NCBI GenBank assembly: GCA_965219005.1
Contig: CBDCMS010000004.1
Coordinates: 1,550,001 to 1,614,000 of the forward strand
Source of the DNA: CAUZIZ01 sp965219005
GTDB taxonomy: Bacteria > Acidobacteriota > UBA6911 > RPQK01 > JAJDTT01
DNA: 64,000 nucleotides
Direction of reading: 5' to 3'
Position 1 is the stretch's first letter; every line of letters begins with the position of its first letter. Below, one piece after another: positions 15,991 through 24,023 of this stretch. A program made the position numbers and the translations under genes. The notes beneath the pieces were generated by a model. That model saw only the letters and a list, made by a program, of their open reading frames with translations, ran no database searches and was not told the origin of the DNA.

Positions 15991-16601
15991 CGGTGTGTTC
16001 CCTCGGGATGCTCACATCCGGAAAAGGTCCCGTGAAAGGATGTCCCACTCCAACCCAGTTCCTTCATGCCGGCCTCGGAGTTGTAATAAGCCCGACCGAT
16101 CCAATCTTTGAGGTTCTTGAAGTGGATGTGCCCGGGAAACTCGGAGCGGTTGTCGCCCCAGGTGACCAACCGATGCGGGTAGGCGATCAGGTTCAAGAAC
16201 TCTACCTGGCTCTCCTTCGGGAGGTGGATGAAGGCGGCGCCGTAGCGCTCCATGGAGCCTCCGTCCAGGTACGCCAGACTATCCAGGAACTGACCCTGCA
16301 CTTCCCTTGATTCCGCTGCCAATACGTGGTCGATGAATCGGTTGACCAGAGCCGCACTGGCACCAGGTGTATCGGTGTCGGGGATGATGTGATCCCCCAG
16401 ATCGATCAGGGTGTGGTCCTGATGTTCATCCAGAAAAGTGGGTTTCCAATCGCTTCGGGACAGCTCCTTGGAGGCATCGTGTCCCGAGGGAAACTCCCGG
16501 GTTTCCGGGTTCGAGGAACCGGGCTGCCCGGAAACCACTGAGGTCAGGGCCGCACCAAGGGTACCCAGCACAGAGCGTCGAAAGAGTTCGCGTCGTTTCA
16601 T
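15987..16601 (-). CDS. Gluconate 2-dehydrogenase subunit 3-family protein
   Basis: A 204-residue small subunit. The N-terminus MKRRELFRRSVLGTLGAALT is a Tat-like signal (RR-x-FRR), and may carry the GMC subunit out by hitch-hiking. The body contains TFLDEHQDHTLIDLGDHIIP, ESREVQGQFLDSLAYLDGG and PKESQVEFLNLIAYPHRLV, typical of this subunit family. The end, CEHPEGTHR, falls in the overlap with the GMC start. It is the first gene of the pair; the promoter should lie in the repeat-containing region upstream. Confidence is high because of the paired layout. Confidence 0.88.
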   Translation of the reverse strand: MKRRELFRRSVLGTLGAALTSVVSGQPGSSNPETREFPSGHDASKELSRSDWKPTFLDEHQDHTLIDLGDHIIPDTDTPGASAALVNRFIDHVLAAESREVQGQFLDSLAYLDGGSMERYGAAFIHLPKESQVEFLNLIAYPHRLVTWGDNRSEFPGHIHFKNLKDWIGRAYYNSEAGMKELGWSGTSFHGTFSGCEHPEGTHR

Positions 16602-16858
16602 TGAGTCCTACTCGCAGAAGGTGCCACTATCTCGCATTGGCCGGAGACAGCCCCCAACACTAATATCGTATTCGGGTGCGAGCGTGCAACTTTTCGGGGA
16701 AGAGGGCTTCGAGAAAGAAACTTCCGTCAGATGCGACTGTAAGTCAACAGGTCTTCCCTTCGGCAGGCTTGTTCGATATTCCGCGGTTAGACGTTTGGGG
16801 GTTGCCGTCTCCAGAAAAAGGAAGAACTCCAAATCTCGAACTCCAGAACTGATGAATG

Positions 16859-16889
16859 CTGAACCGCAGAATATCGAACAAGCGAATTA
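16859..16889 (+). repeat. Copy of the GCAGAATATCGAAC repeat
   Basis: CTGAACCGCAGAATATCGAA and the next 11 bases match 793-822 with few changes. It lies within the 591-base gap between the dehydrogenase pair and the M48 gene. No gene is seen in that gap. Confidence 0.65.
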
Positions 16890-16940
16890 CAAAGTTCGGA
16901 GAGATACTCTGGCGTATCTTATCGCCGACCGATAAGAAAG

Positions 16941-17181
16941 TTTCAGGTTAGCCCGGCCCCCGGCTGCGCCGGATCGCACAGGAAGGCAACTACTCGAGCC
17001 ATGGAAGCCTGAAGCGCGAGCGAGGGGTTGGACATCTGCGAGATTCTGCTGTTGTCCAGCTCTCTCCTCGAAGCGTGGGGCATACTGCTAACCAATCAAG
17101 TCGTTCGCGGCTCTGCTGGCTGTAGCTGTTTCCGGTACTGTTCACTGATCACTTCACCACTGCTCACTATTTAAGTTTCAG
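16941..17181 (+). repeat. Interspersed repeat family 1, copy A (241 bp)
   Basis: Near-identical to 50019-50260: by eye about 12 differences in 241 bp. Modules in order are TTTCAGGTTAGCCCGG, GGAAGCCTGAAGCGCGAGCG, a core with GTCGTTCGCGGCTCTGCTGG, and an end with TGCTCACTATTTAAGTTTCA. Partial copies occur at 24991-25068, 41056-41207, 46747-46826 and 54007-54255. It ends 12 bp after the stop side of the M48 gene, whose 3' end faces it. No protein coding is evident. Confidence 0.85.
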
Positions 17182-17192
17182 GGCACTGGAAC

Positions 17193-18656
17193 TCACCCCG
17201 GTATGGCCGCATCGTTGATGCTGAAACTGGAGAGCATGCGCACGATGATGTCCTTTAGCTCCGAATAACGTCGATCCGGTGCAATGAAGAGCATGTAGAC
17301 CAGATGGTCATTAGGGAGAGCTCGGGTGAAGACGGTCACGCGCTCGTTCTTTCCAGTGATTGGGGAGCGGCCCCGCAGCGCTACTGAGAGGGCGCGGTCT
17401 CCGTCGATCAATTCCTCATGAGTGGATCGCCGAACCTGCCCCAGGTACTGGTTGCCCTCGAGCAGCATCTGAATCAGATCGTTGCTGGCTCGCTCCAGAT
17501 GATCCCGTCCTCGAAACGGTCCTCGGCCCGACCCTTCGGTGCCCTGTTGGGAGGGATCGAAATGATTCACGATCAGCCCATAAACGATGCTCTGCTCGCC
17601 GCGGGGCCCCTGCAGCATGCCCCCTTCGGGAAGCAGGGTCGCGCTTACCCCCTGGCGGGGTTCAAAAGCTCGCCAGTTCTCGGGGTATCGAATCCGGAAC
17701 AACCCATTCCGTTGCTCGAACAATTGCAGTCGTGAGGAGGGACGGTCGATCCTCACCTGTGTAGGTCGCCGTTGGTCTTCGTCTCGAGGGGGAGGGTCCG
17801 AGGGGCCGCTTGCGGATTGCTTCTTCGGCGAAGGTGCCTTAGGAAGACGTCGCAGAATGGTTTGAACCTGGTCAAAGCCGCCGACCGGAGCCTTTTGTCG
17901 GGCCTTGCCCAGCTTCTGGATCTCTTCGCGCACGCGAGCTGCACGGTTCTTAGGAGCCGGATGGCTGCTGAAAAACTGCTGCATCTTTCCGGGATCCTTG
18001 CCCGATTCTCGGCGCAGCGTTTCGAAGAAATCAGCCATGGAGATCGGGTTATAGCCTGCACGGTGCAGCATCTGGGTGCCAACCACATCGGATTGGGTCT
18101 CGGCTTTGCGGCTGAATTTGAGGAAGAGGGCATTCAATCCGAAGCCACCCGCGGACGAGATGATCTGCTGCCAGCCGATCCCGCCACCACCGCCCAGTAC
18201 GGCGCCCAATGCTCCCAGTCCTGCCTGGGCGAGATAGGCCTTGGAGACTCGATTGGTGCCGTGGCGCAGAGCGACATGGCCCATCTCGTGAGCCATTACT
18301 CCGGCGAGCTCGGCCTCGTTCTCGGCAGCCTCGATCAGCCCCCGATTGATGTACATGAACCCGCCGGGAAGGGCGAAAGCATTGATTGCGGCCTGGTTCG
18401 TAACTTTGAACTGGTAGGGAAAATCAGGCCCCTGGATTACAGCCGCGAGTCGCTTTCCCACCTTGCTGACGTAGCGATTGACGGTGGCGTCACGCAGCAT
18501 CGGCAGCTGCTTTTCGATTTCGGCGGCGGACTGGCGCCCGATTTCCACATCTTGTTCCAAGGACATCAAATTGAATCCCGGTTTGACTTTGGTCTGGGCC
18601 CAAAGTGCCGGGGAAATGGCGACGATCAAAACCAGGACGAGAGGGCGTTTCCACAT
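17193..18656 (-). CDS. M48-family metalloprotease (BepA/YfgC-like)
   Basis: A 487-residue exported zinc metalloprotease. It has a Sec signal (MWKRPLVLVLIVAISPALWA). The zinc motif HEMGH is at residues 123-127, in VMAHEMGHVALRHGTN, followed by an ENEAELAG-type segment before it and KAETQSDVVGTQMLHRAGYN, where the third ligand glutamate or aspartate lies. The C-terminal ~200 residues (after the PSPKKQSASGPSDPPP linker) are not TPR-like and include RLQLFEQRNGLFRIRYPENW, an unassigned domain. BepA-type proteases act in outer-membrane protein quality control; that role is inferred from the family. It is monocistronic, with repeats on one side and the helicase on the other. Confidence 0.9.
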   Translation of the reverse strand: MWKRPLVLVLIVAISPALWAQTKVKPGFNLMSLEQDVEIGRQSAAEIEKQLPMLRDATVNRYVSKVGKRLAAVIQGPDFPYQFKVTNQAAINAFALPGGFMYINRGLIEAAENEAELAGVMAHEMGHVALRHGTNRVSKAYLAQAGLGALGAVLGGGGGIGWQQIISSAGGFGLNALFLKFSRKAETQSDVVGTQMLHRAGYNPISMADFFETLRRESGKDPGKMQQFFSSHPAPKNRAARVREEIQKLGKARQKAPVGGFDQVQTILRRLPKAPSPKKQSASGPSDPPPRDEDQRRPTQVRIDRPSSRLQLFEQRNGLFRIRYPENWRAFEPRQGVSATLLPEGGMLQGPRGEQSIVYGLIVNHFDPSQQGTEGSGRGPFRGRDHLERASNDLIQMLLEGNQYLGQVRRSTHEELIDGDRALSVALRGRSPITGKNERVTVFTRALPNDHLVYMLFIAPDRRYSELKDIIVRMLSSFSINDAAIPG

Positions 18657-18749
18657 GACTACTCCTTGCTCATCTTCACAGAACCGATTTCGGCTTACTG
18701 TACCAGAGTCTTACCAGCTTCCTATAAGAAGGGACTGAAAAAGGCCATC

Positions 18750-18805
18750 GGATGGTTCAAACTGGATGGCTCAAACCGGATGCTTCAAACCGGATGGTTC
18801 AAACC
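18750..18805. repeat. 14-bp tandem repeat, four units of GGATGGTTCAAACC
   Basis: Units start at 18750, 18764, 18778 and 18792 with 0-2 changes each. The array overlaps the stop codon and last bases of the helicase gene and lies in the gap upstream of the M48 start. Confidence 0.85.
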
Positions 18806-21024
18806 GGGGCTCTGACGGGGGCGACTTTCTCAATGAACCTGTCGGTGCTGGCAGGATCCACCTCCCGGCAACTCTGGGTCAAGCGATCGGCTATATCGTT
18901 GAGGTCTTGTCTCCATTCATCTACTGAGGCCTTGGGAGGATCGAGTCTTGCGAATTCGCCGCAAAGAAGGATCAGCCGTAGGAAGTGTCTAAACAGAATA
19001 CCTTCCTCTTTCACCAGATTCCGCTGAGTGACGTATTGGTTGAAGTCTCCCCGGAAAGCAAACAACTCTCCGGCCGCCCAGATAGGGTCGGTCCAGAGCT
19101 GGGTCACCCGAGGAAGTTCCAGTTCGAACAACATCCGCAGCTTGTCGGCGAACGGGGGCGGGTGAAACGTCGGTCCCTCTTCGTCGGATTTCGGATCTCG
19201 CGGAGGCAGCAGGCCATGCTGGATCAACTTGTCATCGAGGTGGCTGTTGGCTAAGCGTCCCGGTACCAGGAGTTCCTCTGAGGGTACGGGCAGCAGGCGT
19301 CCCACCGACCAGGGTAGGTTGAGCACGCTTTCCATGGCCTGAAGGCGCTCTCGACGATCGGCCTGGCCCAGTTGCTCGACCAGGAAAGCTCCGTAGAGTG
19401 GATTGATACTACGGAAGAGCCGCAGCCGTGGCAGTTCGTCAGTCGGTGAGGCAAGGACGGGTTGATAGGGCTCGGTCCCGGGCTTTTGGGGCTGTAATGC
19501 ATCCTCCGTTTCGGGCGGTTGTGGCTCCAGGTTTAAATAGCCTCCTTTCCATAGTGTGAGGATCATTCGAGTGAGGTCCTCCCTGGCGGCTTCACGACGT
19601 CGCGGACCCAGGAAGCGCTTTCGGATAAAGGAGCGGACACGTTCCACCTCGGGCGAGAGGCTCAGTAGGTAGACCAGGAGTCGCCAGGGCAGGGGGCCCC
19701 TGCTGGAAAGAGGTCCTGGATGCGCTCTCTGCAGTTTGACGAAGTGGGATTCATCGTAGTACTGACGTGTCTTCCTTCGCCTGGGAATCCGCTTGTCGAA
19801 AGTTCTGCTCGTCCGCCTCCTTCTCGGGCCCCTCTGGTTTCGGGCAATACCCTGGTGCCGGACCTTCCAGCGCAGGATTCGGACATCATCCGGGTGGGCG
19901 AGCGCAAACACGAAGCCGCGGCTATCGTATTGTGGCCTGCCAGCACGGCCGAAGATCTGGTGGGCTGTGCTGGGCTCAACCAGCCTTTCCTGGCCCGGAG
20001 GGCCCTTGACTAGAGTGGTGAGGACAATCGACCGGGCTGGGAGGTTGATCCCGGCGGATAAGGTCTCGGTACAGATAGCAGCAGAGAGCAGTCGCTGCTG
20101 GAACAATTCCTCCACTACCCGGCGGTACTTCGGTAGGATCCCGGCGTGGTGAACTCCGACCCCTCGCTGCAGGACCTGTTTCAGCCTGGGACCCGCTCCC
20201 TGAGTCCAGTCCATACGATCCAGCTTGCCGGACAGCTTCAGTCTCTGGGCCGGTTTCAAAAGCCGGAGCCCTTTGAGCTGTTCGGCTACGCTCCAGCATT
20301 GGCGCCGATTGAAGCAGAACACGAGAGCAGGCGTCCGGCGCGCTCGTTCATCGCCCTCCACCATGGCGGAGAGCTGCTCGCCGAGAAACTTGTCCTTTAC
20401 CCAATGGTAAGTCAGCGGGACTTTTCGTTCCGTGCTCTCCACCAGGCCCAGCCGTCGACCGTGGCTGCGGTCGAGCCACTGGATGAACTCGCTGGGGTTG
20501 CCCACGGTAGCCGATAACAGCAGTAGCCGAACGTGATTGGGCAGCAGGGCCAGCGACAACTCCCAGACTATGCCCCGCTCCGGATCCGAAAAGGTGTGGA
20601 ACTCATCCTTCACCACCACCTCCACGTCTTCGAAGCCGAAGTCCGTTGGATTCAGCAACCGGTTCAGCAGGATCTCGGCTACCACTACCAGGATCTGAGC
20701 GTGGGGGTTGACGCGACGGTTTCCCGTCACCAGACCCACGTCTTCGGCTCGGAATCCCCAGCGGACCGCGGCGTCCTGCATTTCACGGAACTTCTGTTCG
20801 GTGAGAGCGATGAGTGGGGTCGTGTAATAAGCTTTCTTTCCGCTGTGGAGAGCCTCGAAGAGCGCTCCTTCGGCGATCAGCGTTTTTCCGGTGCCGGTTG
20901 TGGCGCACACCATGATTCCCTGATCAGAACGGAACCACGCATCGAGAGCTTCTTCCTGAAGCGGATAAGGAGCGAAAGGGAGCTCCTCCAGATATCGAGA
21001 GGCGAGTTCCTGACGGTTGGGCAT
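18799..21024 (-). CDS. Ski2-like DEAD/DEAH-box helicase
   Basis: About 741 residues from the Met of MPNRQELASRYLEELPFAPY; an upstream ATG at 21078 would add 18 residues and cannot be excluded. Superfamily 2 motifs are all present: Walker A ATTGTGKT (residues 41-48), motif II KDEFHTFSDPERG (DEFH at 140-143), motif III LLLSATVGNPSEF, GVHHAGILPKYRRVVE, AGINLPARSIVLTTLV, and motif VI HQIFGRAGRPQYDSRGF. DEFH plus DPERG is characteristic of bacterial Ski2-like helicases distinct from Lhr and HelY. The C-terminal ~300 residues form an unassigned helical region. It may unwind RNA or structured nucleic acid; the substrate is unknown. Its promoter side has been invaded by the IS200-type element. Confidence 0.85.
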   Translation of the reverse strand: MPNRQELASRYLEELPFAPYPLQEEALDAWFRSDQGIMVCATTGTGKTLIAEGALFEALHSGKKAYYTTPLIALTEQKFREMQDAAVRWGFRAEDVGLVTGNRRVNPHAQILVVVAEILLNRLLNPTDFGFEDVEVVVKDEFHTFSDPERGIVWELSLALLPNHVRLLLLSATVGNPSEFIQWLDRSHGRRLGLVESTERKVPLTYHWVKDKFLGEQLSAMVEGDERARRTPALVFCFNRRQCWSVAEQLKGLRLLKPAQRLKLSGKLDRMDWTQGAGPRLKQVLQRGVGVHHAGILPKYRRVVEELFQQRLLSAAICTETLSAGINLPARSIVLTTLVKGPPGQERLVEPSTAHQIFGRAGRPQYDSRGFVFALAHPDDVRILRWKVRHQGIARNQRGPRRRRTSRTFDKRIPRRRKTRQYYDESHFVKLQRAHPGPLSSRGPLPWRLLVYLLSLSPEVERVRSFIRKRFLGPRRREAAREDLTRMILTLWKGGYLNLEPQPPETEDALQPQKPGTEPYQPVLASPTDELPRLRLFRSINPLYGAFLVEQLGQADRRERLQAMESVLNLPWSVGRLLPVPSEELLVPGRLANSHLDDKLIQHGLLPPRDPKSDEEGPTFHPPPFADKLRMLFELELPRVTQLWTDPIWAAGELFAFRGDFNQYVTQRNLVKEEGILFRHFLRLILLCGEFARLDPPKASVDEWRQDLNDIADRLTQSCREVDPASTDRFIEKVAPVRAPV

Positions 21025-21181
21025 GGCGGTTTCAGATGAGCTTGTACCACAAGGGCACGACCCGCTGAAGTAGTGCATGGTATGCTGCCTTAGGGTTCGT
21101 GCAAGAATAACTCGAAGACAGGTAAGCCACTGGTTTGACCAGTGAGACGATCAAGGTTTGACATTTAGATTCAGTAATAGG

Positions 21182-21222
21182 ATGCCTCCTTTGGGGCTTG
21201 GCGGTACCCACAAAGGAGGCAT
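21182..21222 (+). promoter_or_regulatory. Ribosome-site-sequestering hairpin of tnpA
   Basis: ATGCCTCCTTTG (21182-21193) pairs perfectly with CAAAGGAGGCAT (21211-21222). The AGGAGG ribosome site 9 bp before the tnpA ATG is inside the right arm, so the folded mRNA should hide it. This matches the known translational brake of IS200 transposases. Confidence 0.75.
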
Positions 21223-21227
21223 AAAGC

Positions 21228-21647
21228 ATGTCATATGAGAGCTTAAGTCATACCCGATGGGACTGCAAATACCCTATCGTGTTTGTTCCCAAAGGGAGAA
21301 GGAAAGTGCTGTACGGAAAGATTCGAGAGTTTCTGGGTCCGGTCTTCCGAGAATTGGCGAGGCAAAGGGAGAGCGCCATCCTGGAAGGGCACATGGTGGT
21401 CGATCATGTGCATATGTTGATCCAGGTGCCGCCGAAGTATTCGGTGGCTCAGGTGATCGGCTACCTGAAGGGGAAAAGTGCGATAGCGGTGGTCCGTCAA
21501 TTTGGCGGCAGGAAGCGCAACTTCAACGGGGAAAAGTTGTGGGCACGCGGCTATGCGGTCTCCACGGTTGGATTCGAGGAGAAGCAAATTCGCAAGTACA
21601 TCCGCCACCAAGATCACCTCGACAGTAAAGACGACGGCTTGTTTTAA
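21228..21647 (+). CDS. tnpA: IS200-type Y1 transposase
   Basis: A 139-residue HUH single-strand transposase. The N-terminal SHTRWDCKYPIVFVPKGRRK and the HUH histidines in GHMVVDHVHMLIQVPPKYSV are clear. The C-terminal helix with EKQIRKYIRHQDHLD should carry the attacking residue of the family, here with R-K-Y-I-R-H-Q context. Length is normal (about 130-150). The gene appears intact, so the element may still move. Translation is probably restrained by the hairpin over its ribosome site. Confidence 0.9.
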   Translation: MSYESLSHTRWDCKYPIVFVPKGRRKVLYGKIREFLGPVFRELARQRESAILEGHMVVDHVHMLIQVPPKYSVAQVIGYLKGKSAIAVVRQFGGRKRNFNGEKLWARGYAVSTVGFEEKQIRKYIRHQDHLDSKDDGLF

Positions 21648-21729
21648 CGAGTAAGGATTGGCCGCCCTTGGGGCGGCTCACAACCGCCAAGCTCCCCGCT
21701 CTGCGGGGACGTTATGACTTCGCAGAGTT

Positions 21730-21851
21730 GGCGCTCAGCTTTGCGCCAGATTTGGTCGCGACCGATTGAGCGAAACCGAAGGCGTAGGCAGGCCTACGTT
21801 GAGGATTTCGTGATTGAGGAGCGGCCGAAGATGGTGTGAAGCTGAGATGCC
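21730..21851. repeat. 122-bp imperfect palindrome directly after IS200
   Basis: Two 60-nt arms (21730-21789 and 21792-21851) meet at CGTAGGC-AG-GCCTACG. The outer ends pair as GGC...CTCAGCTT with AAGCTGAG...GCC. Many mismatches are transitions that allow G-U pairs, which favours function as RNA. It starts about 20 bp after the last IS200 hairpin and ends 48 bp before the DinB start. No coding sense is apparent. Confidence 0.75.
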
Positions 21852-21898
21852 AGAATGTGAAGTTATTTTTGCACGAGCCCTTAAAGAGGAGGCATGAA

Positions 21899-22426
21899 AT
21901 GGAAAAGGATCTGCGTTATCCGGTGGGGAGGCTCGAGATCAGGGAAGGGAGCCTCAGCCCGGAGGACCGTGTTGCCCTGATCGAGGAAATGGAGGAGGCT
22001 CCCGAGAAGCTTCGCAACGCAGTGGCAGGGTTGACAGAGGAGAAGTTGGGGATGTCTTACCGCCCGGGAGGCTGGACGGTACGACAAATCGTCCAACACA
22101 TTGGGGATAGCCATCTAAACGGCTACCTGAACTTCAAGCGGACGTTGACCGAAGATCAGCCCTCCCTCCAGTCTTACGACCAGGACAAGTGGACTGATAT
22201 GGAGGACTCAAAGTCGGGTCCGCTGGAGCCTGCGCTAGCCTTGGTGGACAGCCTGCATCGGCGTTGGGTGCTTCTGCTTCGGTCCCTTTCCCCGGATCAG
22301 TTTCACCTCACCTTCGATCATCCCAGGATGAAGGTCAGAGACCTGGACTTTCTCTTGAACCTGTACGCCTGGCATGGTCGACATCACACTGCCCAGATCC
22401 AGTCTGTGGCACAAGGCGGTTTTTAG
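21899..22426 (+). CDS. DinB/YfiT-family putative metal-dependent enzyme
   Basis: A 175-residue four-helix protein of the DinB_2 (YfiT/BstA) group. Candidate metal-binding histidines are in VRQIVQHIGDSHLNGYLNF and in LNLYAWHGRHHTAQIQSV, spaced as in the family. SYRPGGWTVRQIVQHI is a strong family phrase. I start at the ATG at 21899, 7 bp after AAAGAGGAGG; an upstream in-frame start would translate the palindrome tail. Relatives transfer thiol cofactors or hydrolyse small substrates, but the activity here cannot be named. It is the first of three codirectional genes with the glycosidase-like and PIG-L genes. Confidence 0.85.
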   Translation: MEKDLRYPVGRLEIREGSLSPEDRVALIEEMEEAPEKLRNAVAGLTEEKLGMSYRPGGWTVRQIVQHIGDSHLNGYLNFKRTLTEDQPSLQSYDQDKWTDMEDSKSGPLEPALALVDSLHRRWVLLLRSLSPDQFHLTFDHPRMKVRDLDFLLNLYAWHGRHHTAQIQSVAQGGF

Positions 22427-22444
22427 TCGGGTTTGGAGGGCGTC

Positions 22445-23977
22445 TTGAATCGGTTGTTTGTGCTGCTTCTGATCTTCAGTTCAGGGCAAACGTTTGCTTG
22501 GGCAAGTGGGGGTGGAGCGCGCTCGGGGAATCCGAGAACGATCCTGTTAGTGGACGATTCCCAGGTGCTCTACCGCTCGGGGACCGAGCGCATCTTGAGA
22601 CCCCTGGATCGGCACCCCAGGAATCCGATGCTGGCTTCCGACAAGCCCTGGGAGCTCACGGTTGCCTACTGCAGTGTGCACCGCGACCAGACCACCGGGC
22701 ACTACCAGTTGTGGTATCAGGCCTGGGGAAAGTTGTGCTATGCCACCTCAAGGGACGGCATCCAGTGGGTGAAGCCCAATCTGGGGTTGCATGAATACGA
22801 GGGCGAGAAGGACACCAACATCCTTCTGGATATCGGCTTCGGTGGCGGAGTCCTGTTCGACCCCAGAGATCCGGATCCATCCCGCCGCTACAAGTTTGCG
22901 TATTGGGGTAGCGGCAGGCTCGAGGATTCCGAACATCTGGGTTTGCTGGTGGCTTTCTCTCCAGACGGAATTCACTGGACCAAGCATCCCCGAGCTCCGG
23001 TTCTGAAGGGGTCACACGGAGAGTACATCTCACCCCCGTTTGCAGACGACCCCGGGATTGAAACCGGGAAACTGGGTGGCCCTCCGCTGTCGACCAGCGA
23101 CGTGACTGATCCGATCTGGGATCCGGGCCGGGATACCTTCGCCATCTACTCCAAAACCTGGCTAGACGGACCTGATGGAACCATGCACTGGAAACGGGCA
23201 GTTGTCCGCACCGACAGTAGGGATTTCCTTCACTGGTCCAAACCCCGGCTGGTGATGGCGCCGGATGAGCTCGATGGCTGGGGGGGCTATGAGCGTGAGT
23301 TGGCCCGCACGGCTGGGGGCGGGGGTAGCGACGGGAAACAGCTCCACAGCGGGCCTGCCTTCTACTACAACGGGATGTACTTTTCGCTGCTGCAAGTACT
23401 GGACTCCGGCGCCACCGGAAACATGCCGATCGAGCTGGCTCTCAGCCACGATGGCTATCAGTGGCAGCGTCCCTTCCGGAAGACCCTGTTTCTCCCACCG
23501 CTGGAGGACAAGACCCAGTTTGATGCCAGCATTATCTGGAGCAACGCGACTCCCGTATTCCTGGAGAGCGAGTTTCGGTTCTACTATGGTGCCTATAGCA
23601 ACCAATGGAACATTGACGATGACCGCAAGCAGATCTCGGGAGTAGGTCTCGCGACCATGCCGAGGGATCGTTTCGCCGGAGTGCGACCGATTGGCCGGAT
23701 CGGACAAATAACGATGAAGCCGCTCGATCTCAGTACGGTCTCCAGTCTGACGTTGAATGCGGATGCTTCCCAGGGCTCAATCCGGGTCGAGCTGCTGAAC
23801 GAGGCAGGCTATCGGCTAAAGGGCTGGTCCAAGGCCGAAGCAAACGTGATCCAGGGAGATCGACTGAGCCATCCGGTTGGCTGGAAGAATCGAGGGTTCG
23901 GCGATCTGCCTGGTGGTCGATACAAGCTGCGGATTCACCTCGACCAGGCGCAGGTTTACGCGATAACGCTCAAATAG
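22445..23977 (+). CDS. Secreted five-bladed beta-propeller, GH43/GH32-like
   Basis: About 510 residues from the TTG at 22445, chosen for the GGAGGG site 4 bp upstream; another TTG at 22433 is possible. It has a Sec signal (MNRLFVLLLIFSSGQTFAWA). The body has repeated blade phrases of glycosidase propellers: HYQLWYQAWGKLCYATSRDG, FSPDGIHWTKHPRAPV, DPIWDPGRDTFAIYSK and LSHDGYQWQRPF. Such SxDGxxW repeats are typical of GH32/43/62/130-type folds. The three catalytic acids cannot be assigned by eye. The last ~90 residues look like a separate beta module. The product probably acts on glycans in the periplasm or outside. The PIG-L-like deacetylase gene follows 46 bp downstream. Confidence 0.7.
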   Translation: MNRLFVLLLIFSSGQTFAWASGGGARSGNPRTILLVDDSQVLYRSGTERILRPLDRHPRNPMLASDKPWELTVAYCSVHRDQTTGHYQLWYQAWGKLCYATSRDGIQWVKPNLGLHEYEGEKDTNILLDIGFGGGVLFDPRDPDPSRRYKFAYWGSGRLEDSEHLGLLVAFSPDGIHWTKHPRAPVLKGSHGEYISPPFADDPGIETGKLGGPPLSTSDVTDPIWDPGRDTFAIYSKTWLDGPDGTMHWKRAVVRTDSRDFLHWSKPRLVMAPDELDGWGGYERELARTAGGGGSDGKQLHSGPAFYYNGMYFSLLQVLDSGATGNMPIELALSHDGYQWQRPFRKTLFLPPLEDKTQFDASIIWSNATPVFLESEFRFYYGAYSNQWNIDDDRKQISGVGLATMPRDRFAGVRPIGRIGQITMKPLDLSTVSSLTLNADASQGSIRVELLNEAGYRLKGWSKAEANVIQGDRLSHPVGWKNRGFGDLPGGRYKLRIHLDQAQVYAITLK

Positions 23978-24023
23978 TAGGGTTTTCTGCAGCACGAATT
24001 GACCCAGGAGGACAGAGAAGTCT

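Larger units (their letters stand above)
21128..21709 (+). mobile_element. IS200/IS605-family element (tnpA only)
   Basis: The transposase gene is bracketed by subterminal hairpins as in IS200: left CACTGGT/ACCAGTG (21128-21144), right GCCGCCC/GGGCGGC (21661-21677) and a second right hairpin with CCCCGC/GCGGGG (21693-21709). No tnpB and no terminal inverted repeats are seen, as expected for this group. Exact tips cannot be fixed without an empty site; I give hairpin limits. It sits between the helicase promoter side and the 122-bp palindrome. Confidence 0.8.
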
